From NCBI RefSeq assembly GCF_003254465.1, contig NZ_QDFI01000001.1, forward strand, positions 1-64,000: 64,000 bases of DNA, in the 5' to 3' direction. The notes under the pieces are model-generated. The model saw nothing but the letters and a program-made list of their open reading frames with translations, had not been told where the DNA came from and made no database searches. Of this stretch, positions 34,677 through 44,179 are shown in pieces. The first letter of the stretch is position 1, and each line of letters begins with the position of its first letter. The position numbers were made by a program, and so were the translations under genes. This DNA is from Meridianimarinicoccus zhengii. Lineage in GTDB: Bacteria; Pseudomonadota; Alphaproteobacteria; Rhodobacterales; Rhodobacteraceae.

Positions 34677-35506
34677 GCCGCCAGAACACGCGCGCGGGTT
34701 TCGGCATCGACCACCGGCAACTGTCCGAACCAATGGGCGAATCCGGGCGCCGCCTGGTGCAGAAGCATCCCGAGCCCATCGACCGTACCGGCCCCGGCAG
34801 CCCGCGCTGCCTGCAGGAACGGCGTGTCGAGCGGGGCATAGACGACATCGGTCGCCAGCGCGCCCGATGCCATGCCTGCGAGCGGCACATCGAATGGGGG
34901 CTGACCGGACATGCCCAGCGACGTGGTGTTCACCAGCGTCGCGGCGCCGTCGGCAATGGCGCCGGCATCCGCCCAATCCACGACGTGTATCGCCGGGCCG
35001 AACGCGTCGCGCAGGGCGTCGGCGCGCGCCCGCGTCCGGTTGGCGAGCCGGATCTCGGTCGCACCGGCGGCGATCAGGGCATCCAGCACCGCTCGCGCGG
35101 CACCGCCCGCCCCGTAGACGGCCACGGGCCCTGTATCAGCGCGCCAGTCAGGCCGTTCCTGCCGAAGGTTGGCGATGAAGCCTTCACCATCGGTGCAATC
35201 TGCTTCGAACCCGCCATCGGCGCGGAAGGTCAGGGTATTGGCGGCGCCGATCCGTTGCGCCCGTTCCGTTGCGCTGTGAGCGAGGGCCAGCGCCGCCTCC
35301 TTATGGGGGGTGGTGACATTCACGCCAAGGAACCCGGCACGGGGCAGGGCGGCCAGCACCATGGCCAAATCGCCGGGCGCCACATCAAGCGGCACGTAGT
35401 GACCCGGCAACCCGAGCCGCGACAGCCAGAAGCCATGCAGGCGCGGGGACCGGCTGTGGGCGATGGGATGTCCGATGACTCCGGCCAGGGGGATTGGGTG
35501 TGTCAT
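34673..35506 (-). CDS. aroE: shikimate dehydrogenase (NADP+)
   Basis: AroE reduces 3-dehydroshikimate in the aromatic amino acid pathway. The 277-residue protein has the shikimate-binding [11 protein letters not shown], catalytic Lys in [14 protein letters not shown], the nucleotide fold [25 protein letters not shown] and [13 protein letters not shown]. Coupled to maf and coaE by four-base overlaps. Confidence 0.95.
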   Translation of the reverse strand: MTHPIPLAGVIGHPIAHSRSPRLHGFWLSRLGLPGHYVPLDVAPGDLAMVLAALPRAGFLGVNVTTPHKEAALALAHSATERAQRIGAANTLTFRADGGFEADCTDGEGFIANLRQERPDWRADTGPVAVYGAGGAARAVLDALIAAGATEIRLANRTRARADALRDAFGPAIHVVDWADAGAIADGAATLVNTTSLGMSGQPPFDVPLAGMASGALATDVVYAPLDTPFLQAARAAGAGTVDGLGMLLHQAAPGFAHWFGQLPVVDAETRARVLAA

Positions 35507-36102
35507 CCGTCGATATCTCCGCGCAACGTGAGGTAGGCCAGCAGTTCGAGAAGCGGCAGCCCGAGGACCGTGAAGTAGTCGCCATCGATCCGAGTGAACA
35601 GGCGCACGCCTTCTTCCTCCACCTTGTAGGCGCCGACGCTGTGGCGGATGCTGTTCCAGTTTCGCGCGACATAACCGTCGAGATAACTGTCAGTCGCATC
35701 GCGCATGGTCAGCCGCACGGTCCCGACATGCCGCCAGAGCGGTTCTCCGTCCCTGTAGATGACAGCCGCCGACAGGAGCCGGTGCTGGCTGCCGCGCAGC
35801 CGTGCCAATTGCGTGCGTGCCTCGTCAGGGCTCTCTGGCTTTGACAGGCATGCGCCATCATGGGCCAGCACCTGATCACAGCCGAGAACGAGCGCGCCAG
35901 GATGACGGGGGCTCACCTTGCGCGCCTTGGCTTCGGCAAGGGTGTCGGCAATGTCGCGCGGCGGAGCGCCCTCGGCCAGCAGTGCCGCCTTGATCGCATC
36001 CTCGTCGATGCGGGCTGGCGACACCTCGACCACAAGTCCGGCATTTTCCAGAAGCTGGCGGCGTATGGCGGACCCAGAGGCAAGGACAAGGTGAGGTGTC
36101 AT
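35503..36102 (-). CDS. maf: Maf-like nucleoside triphosphate pyrophosphatase
   Basis: A 199-residue Maf/YceF-family enzyme, which hydrolyses modified or canonical NTPs to NMP. It starts [19 protein letters not shown], has [10 protein letters not shown] with the metal/catalytic Asp, a Ser/Lys region [25 protein letters not shown] and the late [11 protein letters not shown]. Together these resemble the YceF (m7GTP) type more than YhdE, but I cannot fix the substrate. ATG 36102 gives the usual N-terminus. First gene to the left of the probable origin. Confidence 0.9.
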   Translation of the reverse strand: MTPHLVLASGSAIRRQLLENAGLVVEVSPARIDEDAIKAALLAEGAPPRDIADTLAEAKARKVSPRHPGALVLGCDQVLAHDGACLSKPESPDEARTQLARLRGSQHRLLSAAVIYRDGEPLWRHVGTVRLTMRDATDSYLDGYVARNWNSIRHSVGAYKVEEEGVRLFTRIDGDYFTVLGLPLLELLAYLTLRGDIDG

Positions 36103-36505
36103 TGGGGAAAACCCTGTGCGCGACTCTGCCGAAAACGATCCCCGACTGTGTGCATGAAATGCCGGGAAACCTCCACACCCGGACCGACGTGGCAACGCCG
36201 CGCTGTCATCCGGGACTCCATCCACAGTGCATGACGGGCCATCGCAGGGTGTGGACGGACCGAAGGCACAACCATCGTCCCCATACTTATCCACAGGCTG
36301 ACATTGAGATATGTGCCGCAAGTACCTGATATTTATTTACTTTAAACCGGCAATGTGTATATGACCACAATCGAAACGGGATAATCCACACTGGGCAAGC
36401 CTGTTGAGAAGGCAATAATTCACACTGTCCAGCGCTCTACTGACTACATCAACTTTTCTTCTCTTTCGTTTTGTTGTTTGAAGATGGCAACCTACCGGAG
36501 CTGCC
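36103..36505. other. probable chromosomal replication origin (oriC)
   Basis: A 403-bp gap without genes, far more AT-rich than the rest of the window. It has one perfect DnaA box, TTATCCACA at 36287-36295, and near-matches TAATCCACA (36382-36390), TAATTCACA (36416-36424), TGTGTATAT (36354-36362), TGTGGACGG (36250-36258) and CCATCCACA (36218-36226). Next to them is an AT-only stretch at 36329-36346 broken by a single C, a candidate unwinding element. Flanking genes (maf-aroE-coaE-dnaQ leftwards; hemJ-rho-mnmE-mnmG-rsmG-parAB rightwards) are those expected beside an alphaproteobacterial origin, and both arms are mostly transcribed away from it. Confidence 0.72.
36287..36295 (+). promoter_or_regulatory. 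consensus DnaA box
   Basis: TTATCCACA, an exact match to the high-affinity DnaA binding sequence, in the middle of the probable origin. Confidence 0.75.
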
Positions 36506-36955
36506 ATGTTCAGTGTCTTGTCTGCTTACTACCCTTGGATCCTGTCGTTTCATGTGATGTCCGTGATTGCGTGGATGGCCGGACTGTTCTACCTGCCTCG
36601 GCTCTTCGTCTACCATACGGAACGGGTGACAGCGGGCAGCGACACGGACGGGCTGTTCCAGACCATGGAACAGAAGTTGTTCCGGTTGATCATGAACCCC
36701 TCTATGATATCGACATATGTGTTTGGCATTCTGCTTGTCCTGATCCCAGGGATCGTGGACTGGGTGTCCGTCTGGCCCTACACGAAGGGCGCGGCGATCG
36801 CCGGGATGACATGGTTCCATCACTGGTGCGGACGGCGGCGAAAGGATTTCGTCGCGCAGAACAACACGCGGACGGGACGCGATTATCGCCTCATGAACGA
36901 GGTACCGACGCTTCTCATGGTCGTCATCGTCATCTCGGTGATCGTAAAGCCTTGA
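36506..36955 (+). CDS. hemJ: protoporphyrinogen IX oxidase HemJ
   Basis: An oxygen-independent membrane enzyme of heme synthesis. The 149-residue protein has about four membrane helices (near 7-27, 65-85, 95-112 and 130-147). The N-terminal His of LSFHVMSVIAWMAGLFYLPRLFVYH, plus HHWCGRRRKDF and FRLMNEVPTLLM-like RLMNEVPTLLM, are family signatures. CCGGAG is 6 bases ahead of the ATG. It is the first gene right of the probable origin, in the place of the Caulobacter first-numbered gene. Confidence 0.9.
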   Translation: MFSVLSAYYPWILSFHVMSVIAWMAGLFYLPRLFVYHTERVTAGSDTDGLFQTMEQKLFRLIMNPSMISTYVFGILLVLIPGIVDWVSVWPYTKGAAIAGMTWFHHWCGRRRKDFVAQNNTRTGRDYRLMNEVPTLLMVVIVISVIVKP

Positions 36956-36974
36956 ACCTGCCGTAGCACCGAGA

Positions 36975-37003
36975 TTGACTTGGGGGCGTAGGGGATGTAT
37001 GCG
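36975..37003 (+). promoter_or_regulatory. promoter of rho
   Basis: TTGACT at 36975-36980, exactly 17-bp spacer, TATGCG at 36998-37003. It implies a 5' leader of about 75 bases before the rho ATG. Confidence 0.5.
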
Positions 37004-37084
37004 CACCCGGCGGGCGTCCGTCCGTGCTTTCCCTGCCAGCCTGACAAGACGCCCCGAATAGCCGGGCGCCCGAGGTCCGTTTCC

Positions 37085-38368
37085 ATGAACATCGCCGTTT
37101 CCCAAGACCGTCTGAACCTGTCCGATCTCAAGGCCAAGAGCCCCAAGGACCTGCTGGCCATGGCCGAGGAGCTTGAGATCGAGAACGCGTCGACGATGCG
37201 CAAGGGCGAGATGATGTTCCAGATCCTGCGCGAGCGCGCGGACGAGGGCTGGGAAATCTCGGGTGATGGCGTGCTCGAGGTGTTGCAGGACGGGTTCGGT
37301 TTCCTGCGGTCGCCCGAAGCGAACTACCTGCCCGGTCCTGACGACATCTATGTGTCGCCCGACATGATCCGCCAATATTCGCTGCGTACTGGTGACACGA
37401 TCGAAGGTGTGATCCAGGCACCGCGGGACAACGAGCGCTATTTTGCCCTCACCAAGGTCACGAAGATCAATTTCGAGGACCCGGAGCGTGCGCGCCACAA
37501 GATCAACTTTGACAACCTGACACCGCTTTATCCCGATGAACGGCTGAAGCTGGAAATCGAAGATCCGACGATCAAGGACAAGACGGCGCGTGTCATCGAC
37601 CTGGTGGCACCGATCGGCAAGGGCCAGCGGTCGCTGATTGTCGCACCGCCCCGCACCGGCAAGACCGTGATCCTGCAAAACGTAGCGGCGTCCATCGAAC
37701 GCAACCATCCGGAATGCTACCTGATCGTGTTGCTGATCGACGAACGCCCCGAAGAAGTGACCGACATGCAGCGGTCGGTGAAGGGGGAGGTGGTATCCTC
37801 TACCTTCGACGAACCGGCCTCGCGCCATGTCGCCGTGGCCGAGATGGTGATCGAAAAGGCCAAGCGGCTGGTGGAGCACAAGCGCGACGTGGTCATCCTG
37901 CTCGACAGCATCACGCGACTGGGGCGGGCCTACAACACGGTGGTGCCATCTTCGGGTAAGGTCCTGACGGGCGGTGTGGATGCCAATGCACTGCAACGGC
38001 CCAAGCGTTTCTTCGGCGCTGCCCGGAATATCGAGGAAGGCGGATCTCTGACCATCATCGCCACGGCCTTGATCGAAACCGGGAGCCGCATGGACGAAGT
38101 TATCTTCGAAGAGTTCAAGGGTACCGGCAACTCGGAACTCGTGCTGGATCGAAAGATCGCGGACAAGCGCGTCTTCCCGGCCATCGATATCATGAAGTCG
38201 GGTACGCGGAAGGAAGACCTGCTGATCGACAGGGCGAACCTGCAAAAGACCTTCATCCTGCGGCGCATCCTGAACCCGATGGGCACGACCGACGCTGTCG
38301 AATTCCTGCTGTCGAAGCTGAAGCAGACCAAGACGAACTCTGAGTTCTTCGAGTCCATGAATACATGA
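37085..38368 (+). CDS. rho: transcription termination factor Rho
   Basis: A 427-residue hexameric RNA helicase. The N-terminal helical bundle has [29 protein letters not shown]; the primary RNA-binding fold has [16 protein letters not shown]; Walker A is [15 protein letters not shown]; Walker B is [16 protein letters not shown]; the Q- and R-loops follow ([35 protein letters not shown]). ATG 37085 gives the conserved start; GAGG is 10 bases upstream. No Asn/Gly-rich insert is present. Followed after 19 bp by mnmE. Confidence 0.97.
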   Translation: MNIAVSQDRLNLSDLKAKSPKDLLAMAEELEIENASTMRKGEMMFQILRERADEGWEISGDGVLEVLQDGFGFLRSPEANYLPGPDDIYVSPDMIRQYSLRTGDTIEGVIQAPRDNERYFALTKVTKINFEDPERARHKINFDNLTPLYPDERLKLEIEDPTIKDKTARVIDLVAPIGKGQRSLIVAPPRTGKTVILQNVAASIERNHPECYLIVLLIDERPEEVTDMQRSVKGEVVSSTFDEPASRHVAVAEMVIEKAKRLVEHKRDVVILLDSITRLGRAYNTVVPSSGKVLTGGVDANALQRPKRFFGAARNIEEGGSLTIIATALIETGSRMDEVIFEEFKGTGNSELVLDRKIADKRVFPAIDIMKSGTRKEDLLIDRANLQKTFILRRILNPMGTTDAVEFLLSKLKQTKTNSEFFESMNT

Positions 38369-38387
38369 TGTTGTTAGGTATCATGTC

Positions 38388-39665
38388 ATGGATACCATAT
38401 ATGCCTTAGCTTCGGCACCTGGCAAGGCAGGCGTTGCCGTTGTTCGTGTGTCGGGGACCTTGGCCCATCGCGCTGCCGCAGCCCTATGTGGCACGGTTCC
38501 ACCGCCGCGCCGCGCTGTTCTTCGGGCATTGCGCGATAGCGACGGGGGCATGCTGGACAAGGCGCTCGTTATCGTCTTCGGCGCAGGCGCCAGCTTCACG
38601 GGCGAAGATGTCGCGGAGTTCCACCTGCATGGAAGCCGGGCCATCGTGGCGGCGGTGTTGCGTCGGCTTGGCGAACAGCCGGGACTTCGGCTTGCCGAGC
38701 CGGGCGAGTTCACACGTCGCGCATTGGAGAACGGCCGACTGGACCTGACGGAGGTCGAAGGGCTCGCAGACCTGATCGCGTCAGAGACCGAAGCGCAGCG
38801 GCAGCTCGCCCTTCGCGTCTTTGACGGGGCGTTGGGCCGGAAGGTCGCGGATTGGCGCACGGCGTTGATACAGGCGCTGTCATTACTGGCGGTCACCATC
38901 GATTTTTCCGACGAGGATGTGCCTGACGATCTGACGGACGAGGTTTCGGAAATCCTCGATGACTTGACTACTGGTCTGCAAGCAGAACTGGATGGACTGT
39001 CAGCAGCGAGTCGCATCCGGGACGGGTTCGAGGTGGCCATTGTCGGTCCACCGAATGTCGGAAAATCAACGCTTTTGAATATGCTTGCGGGTCGTGATGC
39101 GGCCATTACCTCGGATGTGGCGGGCACCACCCGTGACGTGATCGAGGTCCGAATGGATCTTGGCGGCTTGCCTGTCACGCTTCTGGACACAGCGGGCCTG
39201 CGCGACACTGACGATCAGGTGGAATCGCTTGGGATCGCGCGCGCGCGGCAGCGTGCAGCGCAGGCGGACCTGCGCGTGTTCCTGGTCGAGGGCGAGGCGC
39301 CACCGCTTCTTCCGCCATTGACGGAAGATATCGTGGTGCAGGCAAAGGCCGATGTGACCGGAACGGGTGTATCCGGAACGACGGGGCAGGGTGTCCCGGA
39401 GCTGCTTGAGCGGATCACCGAGACGCTTTCAGGTCGTGCCGCCATGGCCGGTCTCGCCACGCAGGAGCGGCACCGCGTCGCGCTGGCGCAGGCGCTCGAT
39501 CACCTCAATCGGGCGCGCACGCAAATTCTTGGTGGGCTTGCGGAACCGGAATTATTGACCGAGGATTTGCGGAGTACCGTCATGGGCCTTGATGTTCTGG
39601 TTGGTAAGGTGGATGTGGAGGATCTTCTCGACTCGATTTTCCTGAATTTTTGCCTCGGCAAGTGA
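38388..39665 (+). CDS. mnmE: tRNA uridine-5-carboxymethylaminomethyl(34) synthesis GTPase MnmE
   Basis: MnmE works with MnmG to add the carboxymethylaminomethyl group to U34. The 425-residue protein begins [21 protein letters not shown], and the G domain has [20 protein letters not shown] and DTAGLRDT. It ends with the invariant catalytic FCLGK. Base composition is slightly lower in GC than the flanking operons. Its stop is 3 bases from the first candidate start of mnmG. Confidence 0.96.
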   Translation: MDTIYALASAPGKAGVAVVRVSGTLAHRAAAALCGTVPPPRRAVLRALRDSDGGMLDKALVIVFGAGASFTGEDVAEFHLHGSRAIVAAVLRRLGEQPGLRLAEPGEFTRRALENGRLDLTEVEGLADLIASETEAQRQLALRVFDGALGRKVADWRTALIQALSLLAVTIDFSDEDVPDDLTDEVSEILDDLTTGLQAELDGLSAASRIRDGFEVAIVGPPNVGKSTLLNMLAGRDAAITSDVAGTTRDVIEVRMDLGGLPVTLLDTAGLRDTDDQVESLGIARARQRAAQADLRVFLVEGEAPPLLPPLTEDIVVQAKADVTGTGVSGTTGQGVPELLERITETLSGRAAMAGLATQERHRVALAQALDHLNRARTQILGGLAEPELLTEDLRSTVMGLDVLVGKVDVEDLLDSIFLNFCLGK

Positions 39666-39668
39666 GGA

Positions 39669-41540
39669 GTGTTTCACGTGAAACATGACAACTATGACGT
39701 CCTTGTGGTTGGAGGCGGCCACGCCGGGTGCGAAGCCGCCCATGTTGCGGCCCGCCTTGGGGCTGCGGTTGCGCTTGTTACCCTTGATGTCGACAAGATC
39801 GGGGTGATGTCGTGCAATCCAGCGATCGGGGGGCTTGGCAAAGGCCATCTCGTGCGAGAGATTGATGCGTTCGACGGCGTGATGGGGCGCGTCGCCGACC
39901 GTGCGGGTATTCAGTTTCGCCTATTGAACCGGCGCAAAGGTCCAGCAGTCCAGGGCCCGCGGGCCCAAAGCGACCGCCGCATCTATCGTGAGTCCATGCA
40001 GGCCGAGCTGCGCGCGCGACCAGAGCTCGAGATAATAACCGGCGAAGTTGCTGACGTTTTGATGCAAGACGGCGAGGTTCGCGGCGTCACTCTTGCCGAT
40101 GACCGCAATTTGCGTGCTTGGTCAGTGGTCGTTACGACAGGGACGTTCCTTGGCGGAATAATCCATATCGGGTCAGAGTCCTTCGCTGCCGGTCGTATGG
40201 GTGAAAAGCCGGCCAACGCGCTTGCGGCAAGGCTGCGGTCGATGGGGTTGCCCATGGGCCGGCTCAAAACCGGGACACCGCCGCGACTTGACGGACGCAG
40301 CATCGATTGGGCTGCTTTGGAGCAACAACCCGGCGACCCGGCGCCGACGTTTTTTTCGTTCATGACGCGCGAAGTGCAGGCCCCGCAGATTGCCTGCGGG
40401 ATCACGCACACAAACACTGAAACACACCGGATCATTCAGGAAAATCTCGAGAAGTCAGCAATGTACGGTGGACGTATCGATGGCGTCGGTCCGCGATACT
40501 GTCCGTCGATCGAGGACAAAGTCGTGCGCTTCTCGGACAAGGACAGCCACCAAGTGTTCCTTGAGCCCGAGGGGATCGATGACCACACCGTGTACCCAAA
40601 CGGGATTTCCACGTCGCTGCCGGCCGACGTGCAGTTGCGTTATGTTCGGTCAATGCGAGGGCTCGAGGCCGCAACAATTCTTCAACCTGGCTACGCCATC
40701 GAGTACGATTATGTCGACCCGCGTGCGCTTTCGCTATCGCTGGAGCTCAAGTCCTGTCCCGGGCTTTTCCTCGCGGGGCAGATCAATGGAACAACAGGCT
40801 ATGAGGAGGCCGCTGCCCAAGGGCTCGTCGCCGGGATCAACGCTGTTCGGCGCGCGCGCAGCGAAAGCGCCGTCCATTTCAGCCGTAGCGACAGCTATAT
40901 CGGCGTGATGGTCGACGACCTGACCTCGCGCGGCGTGGCGGAGCCATATAGGATGTTTACCTCGCGCGCCGAGTTCCGGCTTTCGCTTCGCGCAGATAAT
41001 GCCGATCAGCGACTTACCCCGATGGCGATCACGCTTGGATGTGTGGGCGAGCCTCGCCGCGCGCAATTCGAGGAAAAGATCAATCTTCTATCACATAGTA
41101 AGGAGGCTCTTGATCGCGAGACATGGCTGCCGCGCGAGATCCTCGGCGCGGGTATAGCCGTGGCGGCCGATGGCGGGCGGAGAAGCAGTCTCGACATCCT
41201 GTCGTTCCCAAAGGCAAGTTTCGAGCACCTCATCCGATTGAATCCAGCGCATGCGGCGATTCCTGATGAGATCCAGGATCAGCTCTGGCGAGATGCGCTG
41301 TACGCGAAGTATCTCGACCGGCAAGAGCGGGATGTTGCCCTGTTGCGGCGTGAAGAGGCCATGGCGATCCCGGTCGATCTCGATTTTGGCAGGATTTCCG
41401 GGCTATCGAATGAACTCAGACAGAAGCTCGAAACGAGGCGGCCGGAAACGCTGGCGCAAGCCGGGCGGATCGAGGGAATGACGCCGGCGGCGCTTGCGCT
41501 GCTGCTGTCCCATCTGCGTCCGTTGCGAAAGCATGCCTGA
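39669..41540 (+). CDS. mnmG: tRNA uridine-5-carboxymethylaminomethyl(34) synthesis enzyme MnmG
   Basis: FAD enzyme partner of MnmE (about 623 residues). The FAD fold is [22 protein letters not shown]; the signatures [16 protein letters not shown] and SNPAIGG-like [14 protein letters not shown] are present, as is [20 protein letters not shown], and the C-terminal helical domain follows. The 5' end lies in a parS palindrome. GTG 39669 encodes [15 protein letters not shown] 39678 (MKHDNYDVL) is better spaced from GAGGAG at 39664-39669, and may be the true start. Overlaps rsmG by 8 bp. Confidence 0.95.
   Translation: MFHVKHDNYDVLVVGGGHAGCEAAHVAARLGAAVALVTLDVDKIGVMSCNPAIGGLGKGHLVREIDAFDGVMGRVADRAGIQFRLLNRRKGPAVQGPRAQSDRRIYRESMQAELRARPELEIITGEVADVLMQDGEVRGVTLADDRNLRAWSVVVTTGTFLGGIIHIGSESFAAGRMGEKPANALAARLRSMGLPMGRLKTGTPPRLDGRSIDWAALEQQPGDPAPTFFSFMTREVQAPQIACGITHTNTETHRIIQENLEKSAMYGGRIDGVGPRYCPSIEDKVVRFSDKDSHQVFLEPEGIDDHTVYPNGISTSLPADVQLRYVRSMRGLEAATILQPGYAIEYDYVDPRALSLSLELKSCPGLFLAGQINGTTGYEEAAAQGLVAGINAVRRARSESAVHFSRSDSYIGVMVDDLTSRGVAEPYRMFTSRAEFRLSLRADNADQRLTPMAITLGCVGEPRRAQFEEKINLLSHSKEALDRETWLPREILGAGIAVAADGGRRSSLDILSFPKASFEHLIRLNPAHAAIPDEIQDQLWRDALYAKYLDRQERDVALLRREEAMAIPVDLDFGRISGLSNELRQKLETRRPETLAQAGRIEGMTPAALALLLSHLRPLRKHA
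39670..39685. other. parS centromere site 1
   Basis: TGTTTCACGTGAAACA, a perfect 16-bp ParB-binding palindrome, covering the start of mnmG and encoding FHVKH. Confidence 0.92.
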
Positions 41541-42144
41541 GTCGGGCGATCTCGATGTTTCACGTGAAACACTGGAGCGGCTTGAAGTCTATGCGAACCT
41601 GCTGCGAAAATGGACCCGCAAGATCAACCTCATCGCGCCAGGTACAGTCGACGATTTGTGGGGCAGGCATATCCGTGACTCGGCTCAGGTTTTCGTGGTG
41701 GCTCATGCATCCCGCGGTCTCTGGGCCGATATCGGTTCTGGTGGCGGACTTCCGGGCGTTGTTGCCGCAATTATTGCCGCCGAAAGGGCACCCGAGCTCG
41801 AATTTGTCTGTGTCGAAAGCGATCAGCGAAAGGCGGTGTTCCTTGGGATTGTTTCACGTGAAACAGGCGTGCCGTTCCGTGTCGTCGCCGATCGGATAGA
41901 ACGCATTCCGCCCCTGGGCGCGGCTGTTCTAAGCGCGCGGGCGCTGGCGCCTCTGGATATATTGATGGGCTTTGCGGCGCGGCATCTTGCAGCCGACGGT
42001 GTCGGGATGTTCCAGAAAGGGGCGCAACACGAAAAAGAACGGTCAGACGCCGAAAAGAACTGGCAGTTCAGGTGCGAGACCTTTACCAGTTGTACTGATC
42101 CCGATGCCGTCATCTACAAGGTTGGAGCGCCTCGCCGTGTCTGA
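41533..42144 (+). CDS. rsmG: 16S rRNA (guanine(527)-N7)-methyltransferase RsmG
   Basis: A 203-residue SAM-dependent methyltransferase (GidB). It has [36 protein letters not shown], the SAM loop [11 protein letters not shown] and [11 protein letters not shown], then [11 protein letters not shown]. Two parS palindromes lie inside the gene and impose the pentapeptide VSRET twice (near residues 9 and 107). ATG 41533 overlaps the end of mnmG; the parA GTG start overlaps its stop by 8 bp. Confidence 0.94.
   Translation: MPESGDLDVSRETLERLEVYANLLRKWTRKINLIAPGTVDDLWGRHIRDSAQVFVVAHASRGLWADIGSGGGLPGVVAAIIAAERAPELEFVCVESDQRKAVFLGIVSRETGVPFRVVADRIERIPPLGAAVLSARALAPLDILMGFAARHLAADGVGMFQKGAQHEKERSDAEKNWQFRCETFTSCTDPDAVIYKVGAPRRV
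41556..41571. other. parS centromere site 2
   Basis: TGTTTCACGTGAAACA, perfect copy inside the 5' part of rsmG. Confidence 0.92.
41850..41865. other. parS centromere site 3
   Basis: TGTTTCACGTGAAACA, perfect copy in the middle of rsmG, 294 bp after site 2 and in the same reading phase. Confidence 0.92.
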
Positions 42145-42934
42145 ACTGGCCACCCGAATTATCGCTGTCGCCAACCAGAAGGGCGGCGTGGGTAAAACCA
42201 CGACGGCGATCAATCTCGCCTCTGCTCTCGAAAAGCGCGGCCTGCGATGCCTGATCGTCGACCTGGACCCGCAGGGCAATGCATCGACAGGAATTGGCAT
42301 CAATATCGAAGATCGAATCAACACGACCTATGATCTTCTGATCGATCAGATGCCACTTTCTGAGGTTGTGCGCCCGACCAACGTACCTGGAATCGTCATC
42401 GCACCTGCGACGACCGATCTGAGTTCCGCCGATATCGAGTTGGTGGCCAACGAACGGCGGAGCTTCCTACTGCGCGATATCCTGCGTGGTCCGGACCTTG
42501 TGGCACTAGATGTGGATTACGTACTGATCGATTGTCCGCCGTCGCTGAACCTTCTGACCGTCAACGCAATGGTTGCCGCCGATTCGATCCTGATCCCGCT
42601 GCAAAGCGAGTTCTTCGCGCTTGAAGGGCTGTCGCAACTGATGCTCACGATTCGCGAGGTTCGTCAGACCGCAAACCCGGCCTTGCGCATCGAAGGTGTC
42701 CTTCTGACGATGCACGATGCCCGCAACCGGTTGGCGCAACAGGTGGAGGCGGATGCGCGGGACACGCTCGGGGATCTCGTGTTCCAGACAATCGTTCCGC
42801 GCAACGTGCGTGTCAGCGAAGCTCCGTCTTACGCGGTTCCGGTTATCGATTACGATCCGGCGTCCAAGGGGAGCGCAGCCTACACCGCGCTGGCCGCTGA
42901 AATTCTGGCGCGAAACGCGCCCGCCATGGCCTGA
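42137..42934 (+). CDS. parA: chromosome partitioning ATPase ParA (Soj-like)
   Basis: A 265-residue deviant Walker ATPase that forms the gradient pulling ParB-parS. It begins RIIAVANQKGGVGKTTTAINLA with the signature Lys, then LIVDLDPQGNASTGIGI, VLIDCPPSLNLLTVNA and PLQSEFFALEGLSQL. It has no N-terminal helix-turn-helix, as in chromosomal ParA. The start is a GTG ([11 protein letters not shown]) inside the end of rsmG. parB follows after 18 bp. Confidence 0.95.
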   Translation: MSELATRIIAVANQKGGVGKTTTAINLASALEKRGLRCLIVDLDPQGNASTGIGINIEDRINTTYDLLIDQMPLSEVVRPTNVPGIVIAPATTDLSSADIELVANERRSFLLRDILRGPDLVALDVDYVLIDCPPSLNLLTVNAMVAADSILIPLQSEFFALEGLSQLMLTIREVRQTANPALRIEGVLLTMHDARNRLAQQVEADARDTLGDLVFQTIVPRNVRVSEAPSYAVPVIDYDPASKGSAAYTALAAEILARNAPAMA

Positions 42935-42952
42935 CGGGGGAGGGGCAGCAGC

Positions 42953-43849
42953 ATGACAAAAGAACGGCGCGGACTTGGGCGAGGGCTTTCCGCCCTGATG
43001 GCCGATGTTGCGGTGGCTGAGCCGACACAGGGTGCGCGTCCGCAAGGGGAGCGCCGAATCCCGGTCGAGCAGATCGAACCGAATCCCGACCAGCCGCGCC
43101 GGCATTTCAACGACGCGCAGCTTGCGGACCTTGCCAATTCGATCCGTGAAAAGGGCGTGATCCAGCCATTGATCGTGCGGCCTGCGCCGGGCCAGGTAGA
43201 CCGCTTCCAGATCGTTGCGGGGGAACGCCGGTGGCGGGCGGCGCAGATGGCCCAGCAACATGATCTACCGGTTCTCGTTCGGGATTTAGACGATACCGAG
43301 GTTCTCGAGGTTGCCATCATCGAGAACATCCAGCGCGCGGATCTGAACCCCGTGGAAGAGGCTGCAGGCTATCGGCAATTGATGGACCGTTTCGGTCATA
43401 CGCAGGAGCGACTCGCCGAGGCATTGGGCAAGAGCCGCAGCCACATTGCAAACCTGCTGCGGTTGCTCAGCCTGCCTGCGGAAGTGCAGGCCTATCTTGC
43501 CGATGGCCGTCTCAGCGCGGGGCATGCGCGGGCGTTGATCCCGACGGACGATCCGCTGAAGCTGGCGCGAATCGTTGTCGACAAGGGGCTGTCCGTCCGC
43601 GAGACCGAAAAGCTGGCCAAGGTCGGGGATTCCAAGCCGCGCCCTTCGCGGACCGAACGGTCATCGGAAAAGGATGCCGACACCCGGGCGCTGGAACAGG
43701 ATCTGAGCGCAAACCTGGGCATGAAGGTGGTGGTCAACCACGACGAAAGCAAAGAAAGCGGAACGATTTCAATAAATTACAAGTCGCTCGACCAGCTTGA
43801 CGAACTGTGCCGCATGCTCAGCCTCAGCCCGGCGGGCGCGTCCATATGA
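42953..43849 (+). CDS. parB: chromosome partitioning CTPase/DNA-binding protein ParB
   Basis: A 298-residue centromere-binding protein. It starts RRGLGRGLSALM, then has the CTP-binding N domain with IEPNPDQPRRHFND, GERRWRAAQMA (box with the key Arg residues) and ENIQRADLNPVEEA. The parS-reading helix-turn-helix is about residues 140-165 (TQERLAEALGKSRSHIANLLRLL), and a C-terminal dimer domain follows. Three matching parS sites lie 1.1 to 3.3 kb upstream. Its last 26 bp overlap the convergent DUF454 gene. Confidence 0.96.
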   Translation: MTKERRGLGRGLSALMADVAVAEPTQGARPQGERRIPVEQIEPNPDQPRRHFNDAQLADLANSIREKGVIQPLIVRPAPGQVDRFQIVAGERRWRAAQMAQQHDLPVLVRDLDDTEVLEVAIIENIQRADLNPVEEAAGYRQLMDRFGHTQERLAEALGKSRSHIANLLRLLSLPAEVQAYLADGRLSAGHARALIPTDDPLKLARIVVDKGLSVRETEKLAKVGDSKPRPSRTERSSEKDADTRALEQDLSANLGMKVVVNHDESKESGTISINYKSLDQLDELCRMLSLSPAGASI

Positions 43850-44177
43850 AGATGAGAACGGCCAGAAGAACCAGCGCCTGAATCCCAAGGATCACGGGCC
43901 GCACGCCAAGCAGCACGGATACCCCGAAGGCAAGAGCGATGGATAGCGTCGCAAGCCGTTTGGCGGCGGGACGGATGGCGCCGCGCGCCTGCCAGTCACG
44001 GATATGCGGGCCATGGACCGGATGCTCGATAAGCCAGCGATGCAGTCGGGGCGAGGATTTGCCAAAACAGAATGCCCCGAGGATCATGAGCGGCACTGTC
44101 GGCAGCAGCGGAAGGAAGATCCCCACCAAGCCCGTCGCAACCGACATGAGGCCCGCGGATATCCACAGGGCGCGCAC
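43824..44177 (-). CDS. YbaN family (DUF454) inner-membrane protein
   Basis: A 117-residue protein with two hydrophobic blocks: residues 3-40 (ALWISAGLMSVATGLVGIFLPLLPTVPLMILGAFCFGKSS) and 75-112. The family motif G-FLPLLPTVPLMILGAFCFGKSSPRLHRWL and HPVHGPHIRDW are clear. Function unknown; the E. coli relative is YbaN. The 3' end overlaps parB by 26 bp, and the gene starts 2 bp after the stop of hemW on the same strand, so it is probably in the rph-rdgB-hemW operon. Confidence 0.88.
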   Translation of the reverse strand: MRALWISAGLMSVATGLVGIFLPLLPTVPLMILGAFCFGKSSPRLHRWLIEHPVHGPHIRDWQARGAIRPAAKRLATLSIALAFGVSVLLGVRPVILGIQALVLLAVLIFIWTRPPG

Positions 44178-44179
44178 CC

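Noticed and set aside
39552-39848. A minus-strand frame containing MFHVKH, as seen at the start of many alphaproteobacterial genes
   Set aside because: parS is palindromic, so both strands encode the same peptide; this frame is antisense to mnmE/mnmG and has no further support.
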